Part shown: positions 9,698 to 21,399 of the stretch, piece after piece
Layout of the letters: each line of letters opens with the position of its first letter
Numbering within the stretch: position 1 is the first letter of the stretch
Origin: Notolepis coatsorum
Lineage: Eukaryota > Chordata > Actinopteri > Aulopiformes > Paralepididae
NCBI GenBank assembly: GCA_963971535.1
Contig: OZ020591.1
Span: 13,361,577-13,425,576, forward strand
Direction: 5' to 3'
Length of the DNA stretch: 64,000 bases
Program-made: the position numbers and the translations under genes
The notes under the pieces: generated by a model
What the model saw: only the letters and a program-made list of their open reading frames with translations
Database searches by the model: none
What the model was told of the DNA's origin: nothing

Positions 9698-10260
9698 ATG
9701 TATGATGAATATAATAATAATTTAAAGTATAAAACGTCTCTTAAAATCTAAAAACAACCACAAGTAGTGCAGTTCATCACTTAAATAGGTATGTGACTGG
9801 CAAAGGACATTAATATTGTATACAGGGCACACAAAATCCAAACCTTAACAAGAAATGTCTTCAGACAAACATTTTTCTTTATTTGCCCATAATGGTAAAT
9901 TGCAGGGACATAACTGTATATAAGACTAAATAAGTTACACTTCAAATTAGCAGTGCAAATTTGTTTAAATCTCATACAATCTTTTTTTATTGAGAAAGTG
10001 TGTAAATCACTAATAGAACAAAAACGACAAACTGTGTGCGCGCACACGTGTCACAGATCTACCATGTCTGCTGGCCACTTTTTCATATTTGTCTTCCTTG
10101 CCCTCTTAGAAGACGAAGACCATTTGGCTGCTACATGGCTCGGGTTGACTTGCTCCAGCCTTCCTGATGCGGATCAAGTCTTCAGCAGTGGAGGCTGCTG
10201 CTGTTCTTAATACCACTAGATATCAATAGAGATACAGGGAGAGAGATTAGGGGAGAGAAT
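9698..10260. other. No recognisable gene
   Basis: AT-rich sequence with no coding signal I trust. Short frames on both strands lack similarity to families I know. One GC-richer patch at 10060-10205 could be a fragment of something coding, but neither strand gives a convincing protein. Confidence 0.5.
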
Positions 10261-10540
10261 GCGTGATTTTTTTTTCCGTAGCCGCAGTTTGCGAAGACGC
10301 TCTCTGATTGGCTAGCCCTCGTACAGCGAAGATCTCTGATTGGTTTAGCTCCGAAGGGCTCTGGGATAGAAATGTCCGCCTTGTACATATATATTCTCTG
10401 CTTCGAAGTGGTTATGCTTTGGCCCTCTTTCGAAGTGGGTTATGCTTCGGAGCTAAAAACAATCAGAGAGGGTCTTCGCTGTACGCGGGCTAGCCAATCA
10501 GAGAGCATCTTCGCAAACCGGCTACGGGAAAAAGTCATGC
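10261..10540. repeat. Foldback (palindromic) element
   Basis: About 95-bp imperfect inverted arms. The left arm (10261-10355) runs ccgtagccg, tttgcgaag, ctctctgattggctagcc, tacagcgaag, agctccgaag. The right arm (about 10445-10540) is its reverse complement with a few mismatches. The centre is about 90 bp and contains its own repeats of cttcgaagtggttatgct. No coding capacity. It resembles a MITE or snap-back element. Confidence 0.75.
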
Positions 10541-10622
10541 AGAGAGAATAAGGTATGGGAACATTTAGACGTAAGAAATGTGTGAAACTTAAAACATTGA
10601 ACATGTTATAGATTCATAAAAA

Positions 10623-11210
10623 TTAGTGCTGTCAATAGATTAAAAAAATTAACTAATTAATATCACAATTTTCTGTAATTAATCTAGATTAAAAATCGCA
10701 TTTTTCTACTTAAGACCGAAGCTTGTAACGGATATTTACTTGAGTAAAATCATGGAAATAATGTAGAATCAACACAAAGAAAGTATATTTAGATTCAAAG
10801 ACTATTTTAATAGCTTTCTTTGAATACAGTGTCTCTCCTGTGAAATACAAATGTTCAACAAAACCATCAACATTGACTCAGCTTTAAAGACATCTTTCTT
10901 ATATCTGCAGCGCAAACAGATAACATAGTCCAGTATGTTAAAGTGCAGATTGGCTTAGAGGACGATAATGTCTTGTATGAACTACCAGTAACATAAATCA
11001 TATTAACAACAAAAATGTGTTCCATCTTCATGTCAGATGATTTTCAAAAAGGTGCATGAGTCAATGCAAAAAATGAACAAGCAAAGATACTGTTGAAAGT
11101 TCAGAACGTTGAAAATTCTTCACTCCATAGATTAATCTAGATAAAACATTTTTAACGCTTAATAATTCAAATTAATCTCAAGTTAAAGCATTAACTTTCA
11201 CAGCCCTAAT
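10623..11210. mobile_element. Non-autonomous TIR element, AT-rich
   Basis: The left end is ttagtgctgtcaatagatt and the right end, inverted, is attagggctgtgaaagttaa, giving short imperfect terminal inverted repeats. Both ends are followed inward by attaatctagat-type AT-rich sequence. There is no reading frame of note. The target duplication is not clear. Confidence 0.6.
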
Positions 11211-11330
11211 TAAAATACATAACATCTAATCTTGGTCATACCTCTATACTAAAATGAGAATATGCAATATTGCCCTATCTACTCACTTTGAGAAGTTCTC
11301 AAATGTTGGAGAAGAGACTGAACCTCAGCC

Positions 11331-11552
11331 CTGCCATAGTCCAGTAGTGCAGCCTGACTCTCTGACCATGCTGCCATAGTCCAGTAGTGCAGCCTGACTC
11401 TCTGACCATGCTGCCATAGTCCAGTAGTGCAGCCTGACTCTCTGGCCATGCTGCCATAGTCCAGTAGTGCAGCCTGACTCTCTGACCATGCTGCCATAGT
11501 CCAGTAGTGCAGCCTGACTCTCTGACCATGCTGCCATAGTCCAGTAGTGCAG
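11331..11552. repeat. 40-bp tandem repeat, about 5.5 units
   Basis: Unit ctgccatagtccagtagtgc followed by agcctgactctctgaccatg, repeated at 11331, 11371, 11411, 11451 and 11491, with a partial unit at 11531. Copies are nearly identical (one ggccatg variant in the third), so the array is recent. 40 is not a multiple of three, yet long stop-free frames arise on the minus strand as an artefact. Confidence 0.95.
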
Positions 11553-12028
11553 ATTACTGAGACACCATCAGTCAAGGAAACACATGCAGATTACTGAAAC
11601 ACCATCATTCAAGGGAACTTGCCCTTTCAGCTCCATGCCCTGAAAAGCATGTAACACCAAAATTGAAATACCAATAACTGAAACATTTATTTTCACATAA
11701 TAAAAATAATAATAATAGATCAAATTTCTATAGCGCCTTTCATAGAACCCAAGGTCGCTTCACAATCAGGAAAAAAAAAATAGGGCTAGGAAAGTAGGGG
11801 GGGGAAAGGTGGATGAGGGCAGGTAAGGGATAATGGACCTAATCTAATCTAAACTAACTGATGGGGAAAACCTTGGTGAAGAGGTGTGTTTTAAGAGCAG
11901 TTTTGAAGGTGTCCAGGGTTGGGGCGCTGCAGATTTCGGGGGGAGAGAGTTCCAGAGGGTAGGGGACGCCACGCTGAAGGCTCTGTCCCCGAAAGTCCGT
12001 AACCCGGTGCGAGGGATGGAGAGGAGAC

Positions 12029-13121
12029 CTAGATCAGAGGATCGTAGGTTCCGGGATGGAGTGTGCTGGTGGAGGAGATCAGACAGGTATCAGGGGGCGA
12101 GGGCATGGAGGGACTTGTAGGTGAGGAGCAGGAGTTTGAAGGTGATGCGGAACTGGTGGGGGTGATGTGCTGCCAGGGCTTGGTGTGAGTGAGAATCCTG
12201 GCAGCTGAGTTCTGAACATACTGGAGCCTGTCCAGGGCTTTGCTGGGTACCCCGAACAGGACTCCATTACAATAGTCCAACCGGGAGGTGATAAATGAGT
12301 GGATCAGGGTCTCAGCCACAGAATCTGAGAGTGAGGGTCGGAGACGGGAGATGTTTTTGAGGTGGTAGAAGGCAGACTTGGTGACGGATTGGATGTGGGA
12401 GTGAAATGAAAGTGTGGTGTCAAGGGCAGTCAACGTGGAGGAGGAGATCTCCAACCTTCCGGAGCAGTGCCTTGGGGGCCACAACCATGAGCTCTGTCTT
12501 TTTGCTGTTCAGTGTCAGTAATTTGGTTGACATCCAGGTTTTTATGGTGTGGAGGCAGTTGACTACAGAATGTGGGGGGAGCTGACATAGAGCTGAGTAT
12601 CATCAGCATAGCAGTGAAAGTTGAGTCCGTAGTGACGTACAATCTGACCGAGGGGGAGCATGTAAATGGTGAATAGTAGGGGACCCAGCACGGAGCCTTG
12701 GGGGACACCGTGGTTGACGGGCCGGGGGGGAGGATGAGCCGCTGACGCAGACAAACTGAGATCTATTTGTGAGATATGAATGAAACCAAGACAGAGCTGT
12801 ACCGGTGATGCCAAGGTTGTCGGAGAGGCATTTGAGGAGGACTGAGTGGGATATTGTATCAAACGCCGCGGAGAGGTCGAGAAGGATGACGAGGCTGATG
12901 TGTCCGGAGTCTGCAGCAAGGAGGAGGTCATTAGTGATCTTGATGAGGGCGGTCTCTGTGCTGTGATGTGCTCGGTAGGCTGACTGAAGGGGTTCGTAGA
13001 GCTCATGGTTGGACAGATGTTGATGAAGCTGGGCGGCGACTGCCCTCTCCAAGGTTTTACTTAGGAAAGGAAGGTTGGAGATCGGCCGGTAGTTATCCAG
13101 CATCTCAGGGTCCAGACCAGG
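12029..13121 (-). pseudogene. L2-like reverse transcriptase, frameshifted
   Basis: Fragments in alternating frames give [63 protein letters not shown] and [13 protein letters not shown]. These are the usual RT blocks in L2/Maui elements, including the catalytic YADD. The C-terminal block follows (ETLIHSFITSRLDYCN, LQYVQNSAARILT). At least three frame changes are needed to read it through. Confidence 0.8.
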
Positions 13122-14024
13122 GCCCTCATTTATCAACAATTCTTAGAAAGTGTTCTATTTACGTTCTTAAGCACAGAATTTAGAATGTGTGTACGCACAG
13201 AAAGATCTGGATTTATCACACGTGCGTACACGGGTCGTACGCACACTCCGCGTTGATAAATACCATTAAGTTCTACGCTCCACGCTCGTGCACGATTTTA
13301 AGTATTTGCATATAGCACCGCCCGTAATTAACCATATACGGTAATGGAACACCCCCATGGCATGTGGAAAAATGGACTAAGCCGAGCGAAGCGTGTTATG
13401 GGAGAAATACGTGACAGGCTGACAGACATGTACACGTACGGTGATGTCGGATATGATATCTATTAACTTAAAGACCATATTAACTAATAAAGACTGTGCT
13501 GGAATATGACTGCCTTTTTCCGTTTCGTTCGATTAATACCCAGGGATTAAAGTTCTCCTCAATTTTATTCCAAATCGCGATGGATTTTCCGTAAAATTTT
13601 CTACCTGCATATGATTTGTAGAGACATACAATCTATTTTGATGTTGGTATTGGGTAGCCTATATAAACAATAATACGAGAGCATATACAAGAACAATGAA
13701 TCTCACTGCCATGTATGATGTAGCCTATACGCCATGTGTAGCCTGCCTATTATGTGATTAATACAAACTTGAACTTGAATTCCATCATGTCTGTGTGCGG
13801 GTCACTGCGGGAGCTCACAAGGCTGTTGTCACAATGTAAATAAGAACATGCACTGAAAAGTTACAGTATGTAGTTGGTTGATTATTTGTATGACAGTCAG
13901 TAAACCCATGCAAAAAGTATCCGTTTTATTTAATTAATTGAAAACATGCAGCATGCCTTTCCTCCCGGCATGCAGCAACGACGTGTATCAAGCAAATGCG
14001 CATCACTGAGTGGAATCCCTTTCT

Positions 14025-14504
14025 TTTTTTGTATCCACTTTTTCTCCCATTTTCTATATTTTTCTCCCATCCCAATTTCGTATCATCCAATTCAACCCTC
14101 CCCTGTCACGGACGCTGTTTCTTGCCTCCCACAAGCCGGCTGCAATGTGGACTAAGTCATACATAGCACAAGTCCCCTCCGGTACTTGAGGTAACAGCAG
14201 TCGCATCTTTTCACCTGTGCAGCTCGATCTCTCAGTGGCGAGGAGTAACGCGTGGGAGGCTCACGCTGCCCCGACACTTCCTGATTCTACTGCGCAGGCG
14301 CACCAACCGACCTGTAGGAGTCGCTGTCCACAACGCCCGATCCCCACCCATCAGTTTCCCACCCCCTAATACGGCCAATGTGTATTAGTACGGACGACCA
14401 GCTAAACTGAAAGCAAATGTGGAGCGCTGGGCTCGAACTGACGAGCCCAGCGTCTCCAGCATTTTGTGGCGAGCGCCTTGCCCACTACGCCACGTAGCCG
14501 CCCC
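14025..14504 (-). mobile_element. tRNA-headed SINE, minus strand
   Basis: The head is at the right end: ggcggctacgtggcgtagtg (box A region), then gttcgagcccag (box B). The body and the tail tctcccattttctatattt are shared with the SINEs at 6451 and 9367. It is flanked by a perfect 16-bp duplication agtggaatccctttct at 14009-14024 and 14505-14520. Confidence 0.9.
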
Positions 14505-14689
14505 AGTGGAATCCCTTTCTATTCACATAACTGCATTTGTGATGGAGCTTTGACAGCTACAGTAACAGTCCATTGCTCGATCCATCTCCAATATCACGAT
14601 GGACCGTGCCGGTGGCAAAGACCCGAGGCTGGAGAGGACTTGAATGAATTCCATCATCATATTTATATGTTGTGTCTGTCCACTATGTT

Positions 14690-14797
14690 TGTTACTTTGT
14701 TATCCCCCCCCCCCCTATCTATGTAAAGTGACATTGTGTCTCTTGAAAGGCGCTATATAAAATGAAGCTATTATTATTATTGTTATTATTATTATCA
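14690..14797 (+). repeat. L2/SINE-type 3' end fragment
   Basis: Contains gaaaggcgctatataaaatg followed by an attatt microsatellite tail. The same terminus ends the L2 LINE at 27328 and the SINE at 50035. Confidence 0.6.
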
Positions 14798-15344
14798 CGT
14801 CTGTGCGGGAGCTCACAAATAGACTGTGAGTCTCAGTGAAGTTTCAACGGAGGTCATCTATTCTAACCAACAAATTGAAGTAGAGAGCATTTCGTTGTGA
14901 CCAATCTTATTTGGAAACATGACACACAAAATAATAGTATTTTGCTTTTTATTTGAAACAATATTTAATCACGTTTGGAGGTGGGTGTTCTGCGTCTGCC
15001 CCCCCATGCCAAACAAGCAGGCCAACCTCTTGTTCGCGCATGAGCCCGTTATAATTACACTACTGTCACTATTTTACAATGAACTATAATGAATTACGGG
15101 TCATACAGAAGTTGAACACGCCAGTGTTGAAACTAATGCACAGAAGCTTATTTCCGCGTTCTAGACTGCAGTCTTCATATTCTACCACCGGGTGCCAGGT
15201 ACGCACGGCCGGAGCTGTGTGTAAATATACGCACAAAGTCAAGCACACGTTCAAATTGATAAGTCCCCCACTTTGCTTAGAAACTATCGTACGCACGGGT
15301 TGCGCACATATCTGTGCGTACGCAACGTTGATAAATGAGGGTCA

Positions 15345-16618
15345 AGGCTTCTTTAGGATGGGAGTGATGGAGGCGGTTTTGAAACAGGAGGGAATTATTC
15401 CAGATGACAGAGAGGAGTTGATGATGTCCGTTATGATGGGGCAGAGGGTAGGAAGGCAGGCCTTGACCAGCACCGTAGGCATGGGGTCGAGGGAGCAGGT
15501 GGAAGCTTTGGCTCTGGTAACCAGCTTCATGACCAGCGGAACATCCACTGGGGAGAAGGAGGAGAGAGCACTGGGGATGGAGGGATGCAGCTGGGAGCAT
15601 GTAGTCCGGCGTCAGGGGTAAGTGAGGAGGGGAGGGGGCGGGCACCGTGAGTTGTTGGTGGATGGAAGTCACTTTAGCCTGGAAAAAGTCAAGGAACTTA
15701 GAGCAGAGGTCAGGAGCATCAGCAGTGTGAGAGGGCGGAGGAGACGATTTATAGTCGAGAAAAGCGATCTGGGGTGATTTTGCTGTGAGGTGATGAGGGT
15801 GGAGCAGTACGCGGTCCTGGTCTTGGAGAGAGCCTCTTTGTAGGACCTCACGTGGTCGACGAAGGCCAAACGGTGGACGGTGAGGCCAGATCGCCTTGAG
15901 AGTCGCTCCAGTCGACGACCAGCTCGTTTCAGAGGTAAACCATGGGGCAGAGCGAGGAAAGGACACATTCCGGCTTCTGAGGGGCGCCAGAGAGTCCAGG
16001 CTGAGGGAGAGGGCGGCATTGTAATGGGCTGCTAAGGTGTCCGGGGAGGTATCTGAGGGAACCGGGGCCATGTGGGTAGTGATGAGGTCAGATACGGCTG
16101 ATGCACACACTGATTTGGTGTCCCTGAAAGTGAGGGTGCGCGTTGGGCGCTGCCTGGGTAAATCAGGGCAAATTGAGGTTGAGGAGATCCGGAGAGAGAG
16201 AATGTAATGCACTCGAATGATGTGAGATCAGGAGTGGGGATCTCCTCGACCTGGAAGTCTGTACGATGAATGACAGCCAGCCCGCCGCCGCGGCCCGTGG
16301 AGCGCGGTTTCTGGAGGTCGATGTAACCGGGGGGTGGAGCTTGGTTTAGTGTGATGACATCCAGTTTGTTTTGCCATGTTTCAGTCAAACATAAAAAAAA
16401 TCCAGTTTTCTTTCAGTGATGATATCATGGATGAGTAGTGCCTTGTTATTGAGGGAGCGAGTATTGAGCAGCATGAAAGTGGCTGTGGAGGAGACAGGCA
16501 GAGTGGGAGGGGTGCTACTGTCAGAGCAGGCCAGGGGCTTCAGACAGCTGGTGCGCACGTGAGGTGTGTTGTGATGACGTTGACGAACAACACGGAAGCG
16601 CGGAGCAGATACTACCAC
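15345..16618 (-). pseudogene. L2-like endonuclease and linker, broken
   Basis: On the minus strand the sense begins with TATFMLLNTRSLNNKALLIH and ITERKLDFFYVTETW, the N-terminal catalytic blocks of an L2-type AP-endonuclease. It continues with GRGGGLAVIHR and then a linker ending in SLDPMPTVLVKACLPTL and IIPSCFKTASITPILKKP, the start of the RT domain. The TIR element interrupts just after this. Frames change several times, so no protein is expected. Confidence 0.75.
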
Positions 16619-16797
16619 GGGTATAGTGGAATGTGTGCAGATGAGTTTGTAGCGGGATGCTCGATGTATATAGCGGGGGCGTTGAAGAAGTCCGAGTGAT
16701 CTGATGGTATCCAGGCAGATTGGCGCAGCGGCGTTGAAAAAACTCCGGAATGATTCAAATGTGGCGTAATGTAGAGAGGTCTTGTGCTGTTAAGTGC

Positions 16798-17515
16798 CTG
16801 TGGCACCTCGACTCTCCAATTTTTCATAACCAGCAACTACTTGTTTGGCACAAACCTGTTAATATTCCTCAATGGGAGAGGAGGGGACTTCATACTCTGG
16901 AAGATGTATATGATAAAAACGGTCTTCGAGCGTTTCAGGAGAAGAGTTTTATGATCTACCCGGCTAATCATTCTTCCTCTACCTGCAACTAAGGTCGGCG
17001 CTCAGGGCTCACGGTGTGCCGTGGGCTCAAGCGTTACACCCACACCCTTTTTTCGGGCTTATCGGAGACAGGACAACCGCAAGACGGTTTGTCTCAGATT
17101 TGTATACACTTTTAATCAAATCCACATATAAAAAATTTACATTAGATACAATCTGTCGAGGGGACATCCCAGAGTTGGACCCTGAGTTTGACTGGGATGA
17201 CGTGTGGACAAATGTTATATTAGCCTCCCACAACCCTAATCACCAGCAAATTCATTTTAATTATATTCATAGGACGTATCTCACTCACACCTAGGAAGCT
17301 GTTTGCTATGGGACTGGGGGAGGAAATGTCTAATGTCTTTTGTGGTGTTTTTTATTTTTACTCTGTATTTTGTATTCTGTATTTATTATTTCTAATTGTC
17401 TTGTCATTATTATGATTATTATTGTTGAAGTACTGTCCTGTGACGTCCTGTGTATTATTGTTGTCACTGTATTATGTTGTGTTCTGTTTAATTGAAAATA
17501 GAAAATAAAGAAATT
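16798..17515 (+). mobile_element. 3' end of a Tx1-type L1 element
   Basis: Broken frames encode LLVWHKPVNIPQWERRGLHT, then LRAHGVPW and ARRFVSDLY, then RGDIPELDPEFDWDDVWTN and HNPNHQQIHFNYIHRTYLT. These align by eye with the C-terminal part of the near full-length Tx1-type L1 at 50223-56487 (for example QQINLNYIHRTYLTP). A T- and A-rich 3' UTR ends with gaaaataaagaaatttgatc, including an AATAAA. Confidence 0.8.
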
Positions 17516-17744
17516 TGATCATACGTTTTATTTTTTTTAAACAAACCTTACTATTTTCTATCATGCACTCTTTCTACTATACTAATATGTCTTTACAACT
17601 ATGCACTCAACACTGCAGCACCCAAGTTTCAGCACTGTTTGATAAACATTGTTACTCGGCTGAAAGAGTTGTACCCTTACTGTTGACTTGTCGTACAGAG
17701 CTTGTAAGTTGCCAATTATATCACATATGTGATATATGTAAATG

Positions 17745-18085
17745 ATATCACATTTCTACTAAAGCAGGTACAAAAGGCTTTAGATAATGTTGTTGCATGG
17801 GGAGATAAGTGCATGGTTTTAAGATCTCAGGGGAAAAGTCCAAGTGTAGGATTTTTGGCTTTAAACTAAAGTTGCAGACCCTTGGGCTGGACATGTATGG
17901 GTCTCCTTTGGAGAAGGTGAATGTTTTTAAATGTCTTGGTGTCTGGTTTTGATGAGCGACTGACTTGGGCCGTTCATATAGCAAAGACATTGGGAAAAGG
18001 TGAGAAAGTGATAAATGTCATGAGAAGTTTGTCTGGTAGTGACTGGGGGGCAGACAGGGGGACTATGATATTGATATACCAGGAA
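17745..18085 (+). pseudogene. RT fragment of a Jockey-type LINE
   Basis: Frameshifted plus-strand sequence encodes LQKALDNVVAWGDK, GLDMYGSPLEKVNVFKCLGV, WFDERLTWAVHI, VMRSLSGSDWGADRGTM and LIYQ. This is the post-YADD thumb region of a fish LINE family distinct from family A and L2. It ends abruptly where family A sequence begins. Confidence 0.7.
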
Positions 18086-18585
18086 AAAACCCTCAGCTCT
18101 GAACTCTGCAGAATCTGAACCTGGCTCGCTGATAACAAACTTGGGTAAAACAGAATCCATTCTCTTTGGATCAAATAGCAAACTCAGCAAGGCCAACAGC
18201 TTCTCTGTTACAGTGGGCAGGGCCGCCTGGGAGAAATGCGAGGCCCTGTGCGAGATTTAAACGCGATATATATACTTTTTTCATACAGTCAACATATTCT
18301 TAAATAATAGCGCTGCCCGAGGCTGGGCATGATACAGTCAACATATAGCAAGAGAGAGAGCGAGAGAGAGCTCCCGTTCTACAGTCAATATACAGTGTAC
18401 AGAGAGAGAGAGAGAGAGAGAGAGAGACACATTGGAAAGAAATTGAAATGCTATTTGGCCCTAAACAGAGAGTACACAGTGGCAGAATACCTGAGCACTG
18501 TGACTGAAGATCCTTGACTAGGTACAGACTCAGCGAGCACAGCCTAGCCATCGAGAAAGGCCGCCATAGGCAGACTGTGTGTGTT

Positions 18586-18587
<2 letters not shown>

Positions 18588-18639
<52 letters not shown>
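18588..18639. repeat. (GA)n microsatellite
   Basis: About 25 uninterrupted GA units. Similar runs occur at 18401-18426 and, longest, at 19757-19829. All lie in the hAT element. Confidence 0.95.
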
Positions 18640-18640
<1 letters not shown>

Positions 18641-18969
18641 ATGTGTGTTTGTGAGCATGTCTGTGTGTCGTGTGTGTGTGTGTTAGAGAGAGAGCATGTA
18701 TGAGAGAGATAAGCAAAGATGAGCCCCTAAAGGATATTCAACTTTTAATGGAAGAACAAAACAGAAGGAAAAGATAACTTCACAAAGGCAACATGAATAT
18801 ACATAGATCCAAAAGGACAAAGATCAACACTTAAATCCAAAGAGAAGAGGGTCTATACCAGAGAAAACAAAGTAGCAAGGAGCCAATGGCCGACATCAGC
18901 TAAATAGGCTAACTGCAAATAGAGTAGCCAGGTACTGACACCAGGCCACACACAGCTTTGGCCAACGCT

Positions 18970-19640
18970 ACCCAAGCTACACAAACGACCAAGACAATTC
19001 ACACACAGCACATGTCGTATCTCCAAATGTTGTGAAGTAACATATGTTTTGCCTGGAAAAAAACATTGTTATTAACAAAACATTCGGGAGGGGAAGGAAG
19101 GAAGAGTGGGGTAATGTCCAATGGACATCTTACCTGCACCAAGGAACGCAGGGCGAAAGGCCGCAACACAGGTCTCCACGTTGACGAAAGGCCTCTCGCT
19201 GGCGGGACAAAAAGAAGCTATGGCCGGATGATGTCGTAGTCAGAGTGCCAGGGCCTGCTATTCTCACGGCTAATGTCAATGGTCGTAGCACAAGCTAACA
19301 GCTAACTCTAGGCTAACTGATAGCATCAAGCTAACGTTCCCAGCCGAGCGAAAACGAGCAGCTAACGTCGTAGCTAAACAGCTAACTGGCTAACAGTTAG
19401 CTCAACCCGGCTATCGCTAACCATTAGCTAACGCAGAAGCAAGCTATGCGGCTACCACTGAAAAACTGTACAACGTGAAAAAAGCAATACAGGCCAACAC
19501 TTCAGACAGCCGCTGTGTTTTCCTCTTCTCATACGAAGAGAGAAGGGAAAAAGAAGGCAATACACGTCCCACTACAGAGTGGTGTTTACCATAGCAGTGC
19601 CGGCAACAAGTCCCTCGCGGACTATAGCCGACTTGAGCAT
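18970..19640 (-). repeat. Segment shared with 33940-34640, possible captured gene fragment
   Basis: Diverged but collinear with a segment in the large TIR element: gacaattcacacacarca, aaaacattcg, gatgacgtcgtagtcagagtg, gcatcaagctaac, cacttcagacag and gccgacttgarcatgga appear in the same order. On the minus strand a consensus-like splice donor (gtgcag/gtaaga) lies at about 19129-19141. The paralogous position in the other copy also reads as a donor (acg/gtagga). This fits a 5' exon and intron start captured by transposons, but the source gene is not identified. Confidence 0.5.
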
Positions 19641-19753
19641 GGAGATATTCTCATAATGAAACACCAAGCTCACCTCCCTCGCACCAGGTGCTGACACCAG
19701 GCCACACACCATTAGCTACTAGTACTACAACAGCTAGTCTGCCCGTTTGGCTC

Positions 19754-19756
<3 letters not shown>

Positions 19757-19829
<73 letters not shown>
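19757..19829. repeat. (GA)n microsatellite
   Basis: About 36 uninterrupted GA units. Confidence 0.97.
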
Positions 19830-19831
<2 letters not shown>

Positions 19832-20924
19832 TCCACGGCGGGCATTAAAAACTCACCAAACGTCCAAGAGGATGGAGACAACCGCGTGGAGTTGACGAAG
19901 TTCATCTGCCGAACGACCGTCCTCTTCATCTTGGCATAACAATGCTGCACGCGCTGTCTCTAGGTTAGCTAACGCTAGTTAGCCTTTAGCTAAGCTAGCT
20001 ACTAGCCGACATCATCATGGCTATATCCCGACTGAACCACACGTTAGCACTCAATATTATAACGTAGCTAAAGCTAACTAGCTGTCCCTGTCTTTAGCCG
20101 GGATGGCTAGCCTGACTGAACTGTCTAACATGCAACAACTTTCATCTTCAGTCCATCTGCCGAACGATGTCCTCTTCATCTTGGCTGGCATAACCTCCAA
20201 TGCTGCACGCGCGAAATAGTCAGACGCTAGTGATGGGTCGGTCATGATCGACTCGTTCATAAGAGCCGATTCATTGCCGTGAGCGTGAGTCGAATCGCTC
20301 ACGTCTGGCAATGAGTCGGTTCACGCCCCCCCCCCCCCCCCCCCGGCACGCACACAGACACACACAATGAACTCAACAGGCGCTACCTTACCTGTAACTC
20401 CTCCCCTCATTGAAACCAATTCTGCTGCCTGCAGAGCCTCAGAGCTGCCTGCAGAGCCTCAGAGCCAGGAACAAGTCAGACACATTCTACAAACGTGTCT
20501 AATGTGAAATATATAAGCATACAGTATAAGCAAAACTAGATTTTAGGTCTGTGATGAAAAGGGGCCTCGCGGGAAGGGGGGCCTCGCAAAAAAAAAAAAA
20601 AAAAGAGTAACAAAAAAAAAAAAAAAATTGTGCGAGGCCCCCCTTCCCACGAGGCCCTGTGCGACCGCACTGCTCGCACACACCCTGAGGCGGCCCTGAC
20701 AGTGGGTGACAATATTGTCAGAAGGAAAGATGAAATTACCTACCTGGGTTCCATCCTAGAGGCAAATCTTTCCTGTGACAAAATGCAACCAATGTAATAA
20801 AAAAAGCCAACCAACGAACAAGATTCTTGTACCGGATCTCCTCTCTGGTAAACAAGAATACCTTGAAGACTAACAGGAGCACTCATTCAAGGGTACTACG
20901 ACTATGCTTGCACCTCATGGTACC

Positions 20925-21192
20925 TGTAGGCGCCGTAATGGAGGTCTCTTTATTATCATTCAGTATTCTATTTGTGTTGTATTATTAGTTGTACTGTCAC
21001 TTTAGGTGGTGGGCGTGCTCACAGGGGTGTGGCGCTAATGGGAGTGTTTTTATGGAATTTCATTCGCCTTTTCACGTCTGACAGTTCTCGGTGGTTGACA
21101 GTTCACTGAGGTTGACAGTTCACGGAGAGAGGGGGTGAGAGTTAGGAGAGCATATTTTCTTTTGACCGCAATAACGCACCTCTTATCTAAAG
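20925..21192 (+). repeat. Left LTR (type 1) of the composite, first part
   Basis: Starts TGTAGGCGCC right after the TSD. It shares spaced similarity with the type 2 LTR (tgtcac..ggtggtggg.gtg, aggggtgtgg, ttgaccgca). The L2 LINE interrupts it at about 21193. It probably resumes at 27334-27592, where a polyadenylation signal (aataaaagcc near 27539) and three gcaatattgaa repeats are seen. Confidence 0.6.
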
Positions 21193-21399
21193 ACATCTGA
21201 TTGGTCTTGACTCCTCCCCTTTCCAAGATGGCAGCAAGGGAATTGTCTCTGCTCAGTGTTTGTTAATATTTTTACAGTTTTATGTGTTTTTAGTAACTTT
21301 TAAGATATGTTACACTCTTTTTAAGAACAAGTATTTTATCCTCCACCCTGCCATTCCTTCAACCCCGAATAAGGATTATTTATTGTGGATTGGTGGACC

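Larger units (their letters stand above)
13122..15344. mobile_element. TIR element (ccctcatttatcaac ends) with 3-bp TSD
   Basis: Inserted in the L2 reading frame between KKP and GLDPEML. Termini are gccctcatttatcaac on the left and gttgataaatgaggg on the right, 15 bp of perfect inverted repeat. The host appears to have a 3-bp duplication AGG (13119-13121 and 15345-15347). Subterminal regions are rich in alternating acgtgcgtac and gtacgcacgg motifs on both sides. No transposase is visible. A SINE and an L2/SINE 3'-end fragment sit inside it. A 3-bp TSD would fit PIF/Harbinger-like elements, but the AGG target is not their usual TWA, so the superfamily is open. Confidence 0.75.
11690..16795 (-). 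mobile_element. Decayed L2-like LINE, minus strand
   Basis: The 3' end at about 11690-11770 carries an AT-rich tail (attattatt as read on the sense strand) preceded by the L2-type gaaaggcgctatagaaat. RT, then endonuclease, then upstream coding sequence follow to the right until about 16795, where a Tx1-type fragment begins. The LINE is split by a 2.2-kb TIR element (13122-15344). Many frameshifts and stops show it is an old, dead copy. Confidence 0.8.
18218..20698. mobile_element. hAT element with 8-bp TSD acagtggg
   Basis: Ends are cagggccgcctggg on the left and cctgaggcggccctg on the right, flanked by perfect 8-bp duplications (18210-18217 and 20699-20706) within the host LINE RT. It has no transposase. 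It carries three GA microsatellites, GCTAAC-rich sequence typical of fish intergenic DNA, a segment shared with the TIR element at 33940-34640, a duplicated peptide-coding patch (19901-19955 and 20152-20212), and a fragment of another hAT family (agtgatgggtcg near 20230). Confidence 0.88.

Noticed and set aside
9953..10210. Possible small host gene
   Set aside because: The 85-codon frame has no family resemblance and its AT-rich first half looks like non-coding sequence.
11279..11575. Repetitive protein of about 98 residues on the minus strand
   Set aside because: It arises from the 40-bp tandem repeat in three overlapping frames; no start context or homology.
19688..19939. Arg-Glu repeat protein
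   Set aside because: It is a translation of the (GA)n microsatellite.
20078..20311. 77-residue minus-strand protein in the hAT
   Set aside because: It runs from hAT-terminal repeat into the duplicated KMKRT patch; likely a chance fusion frame. The patch itself is reported separately.
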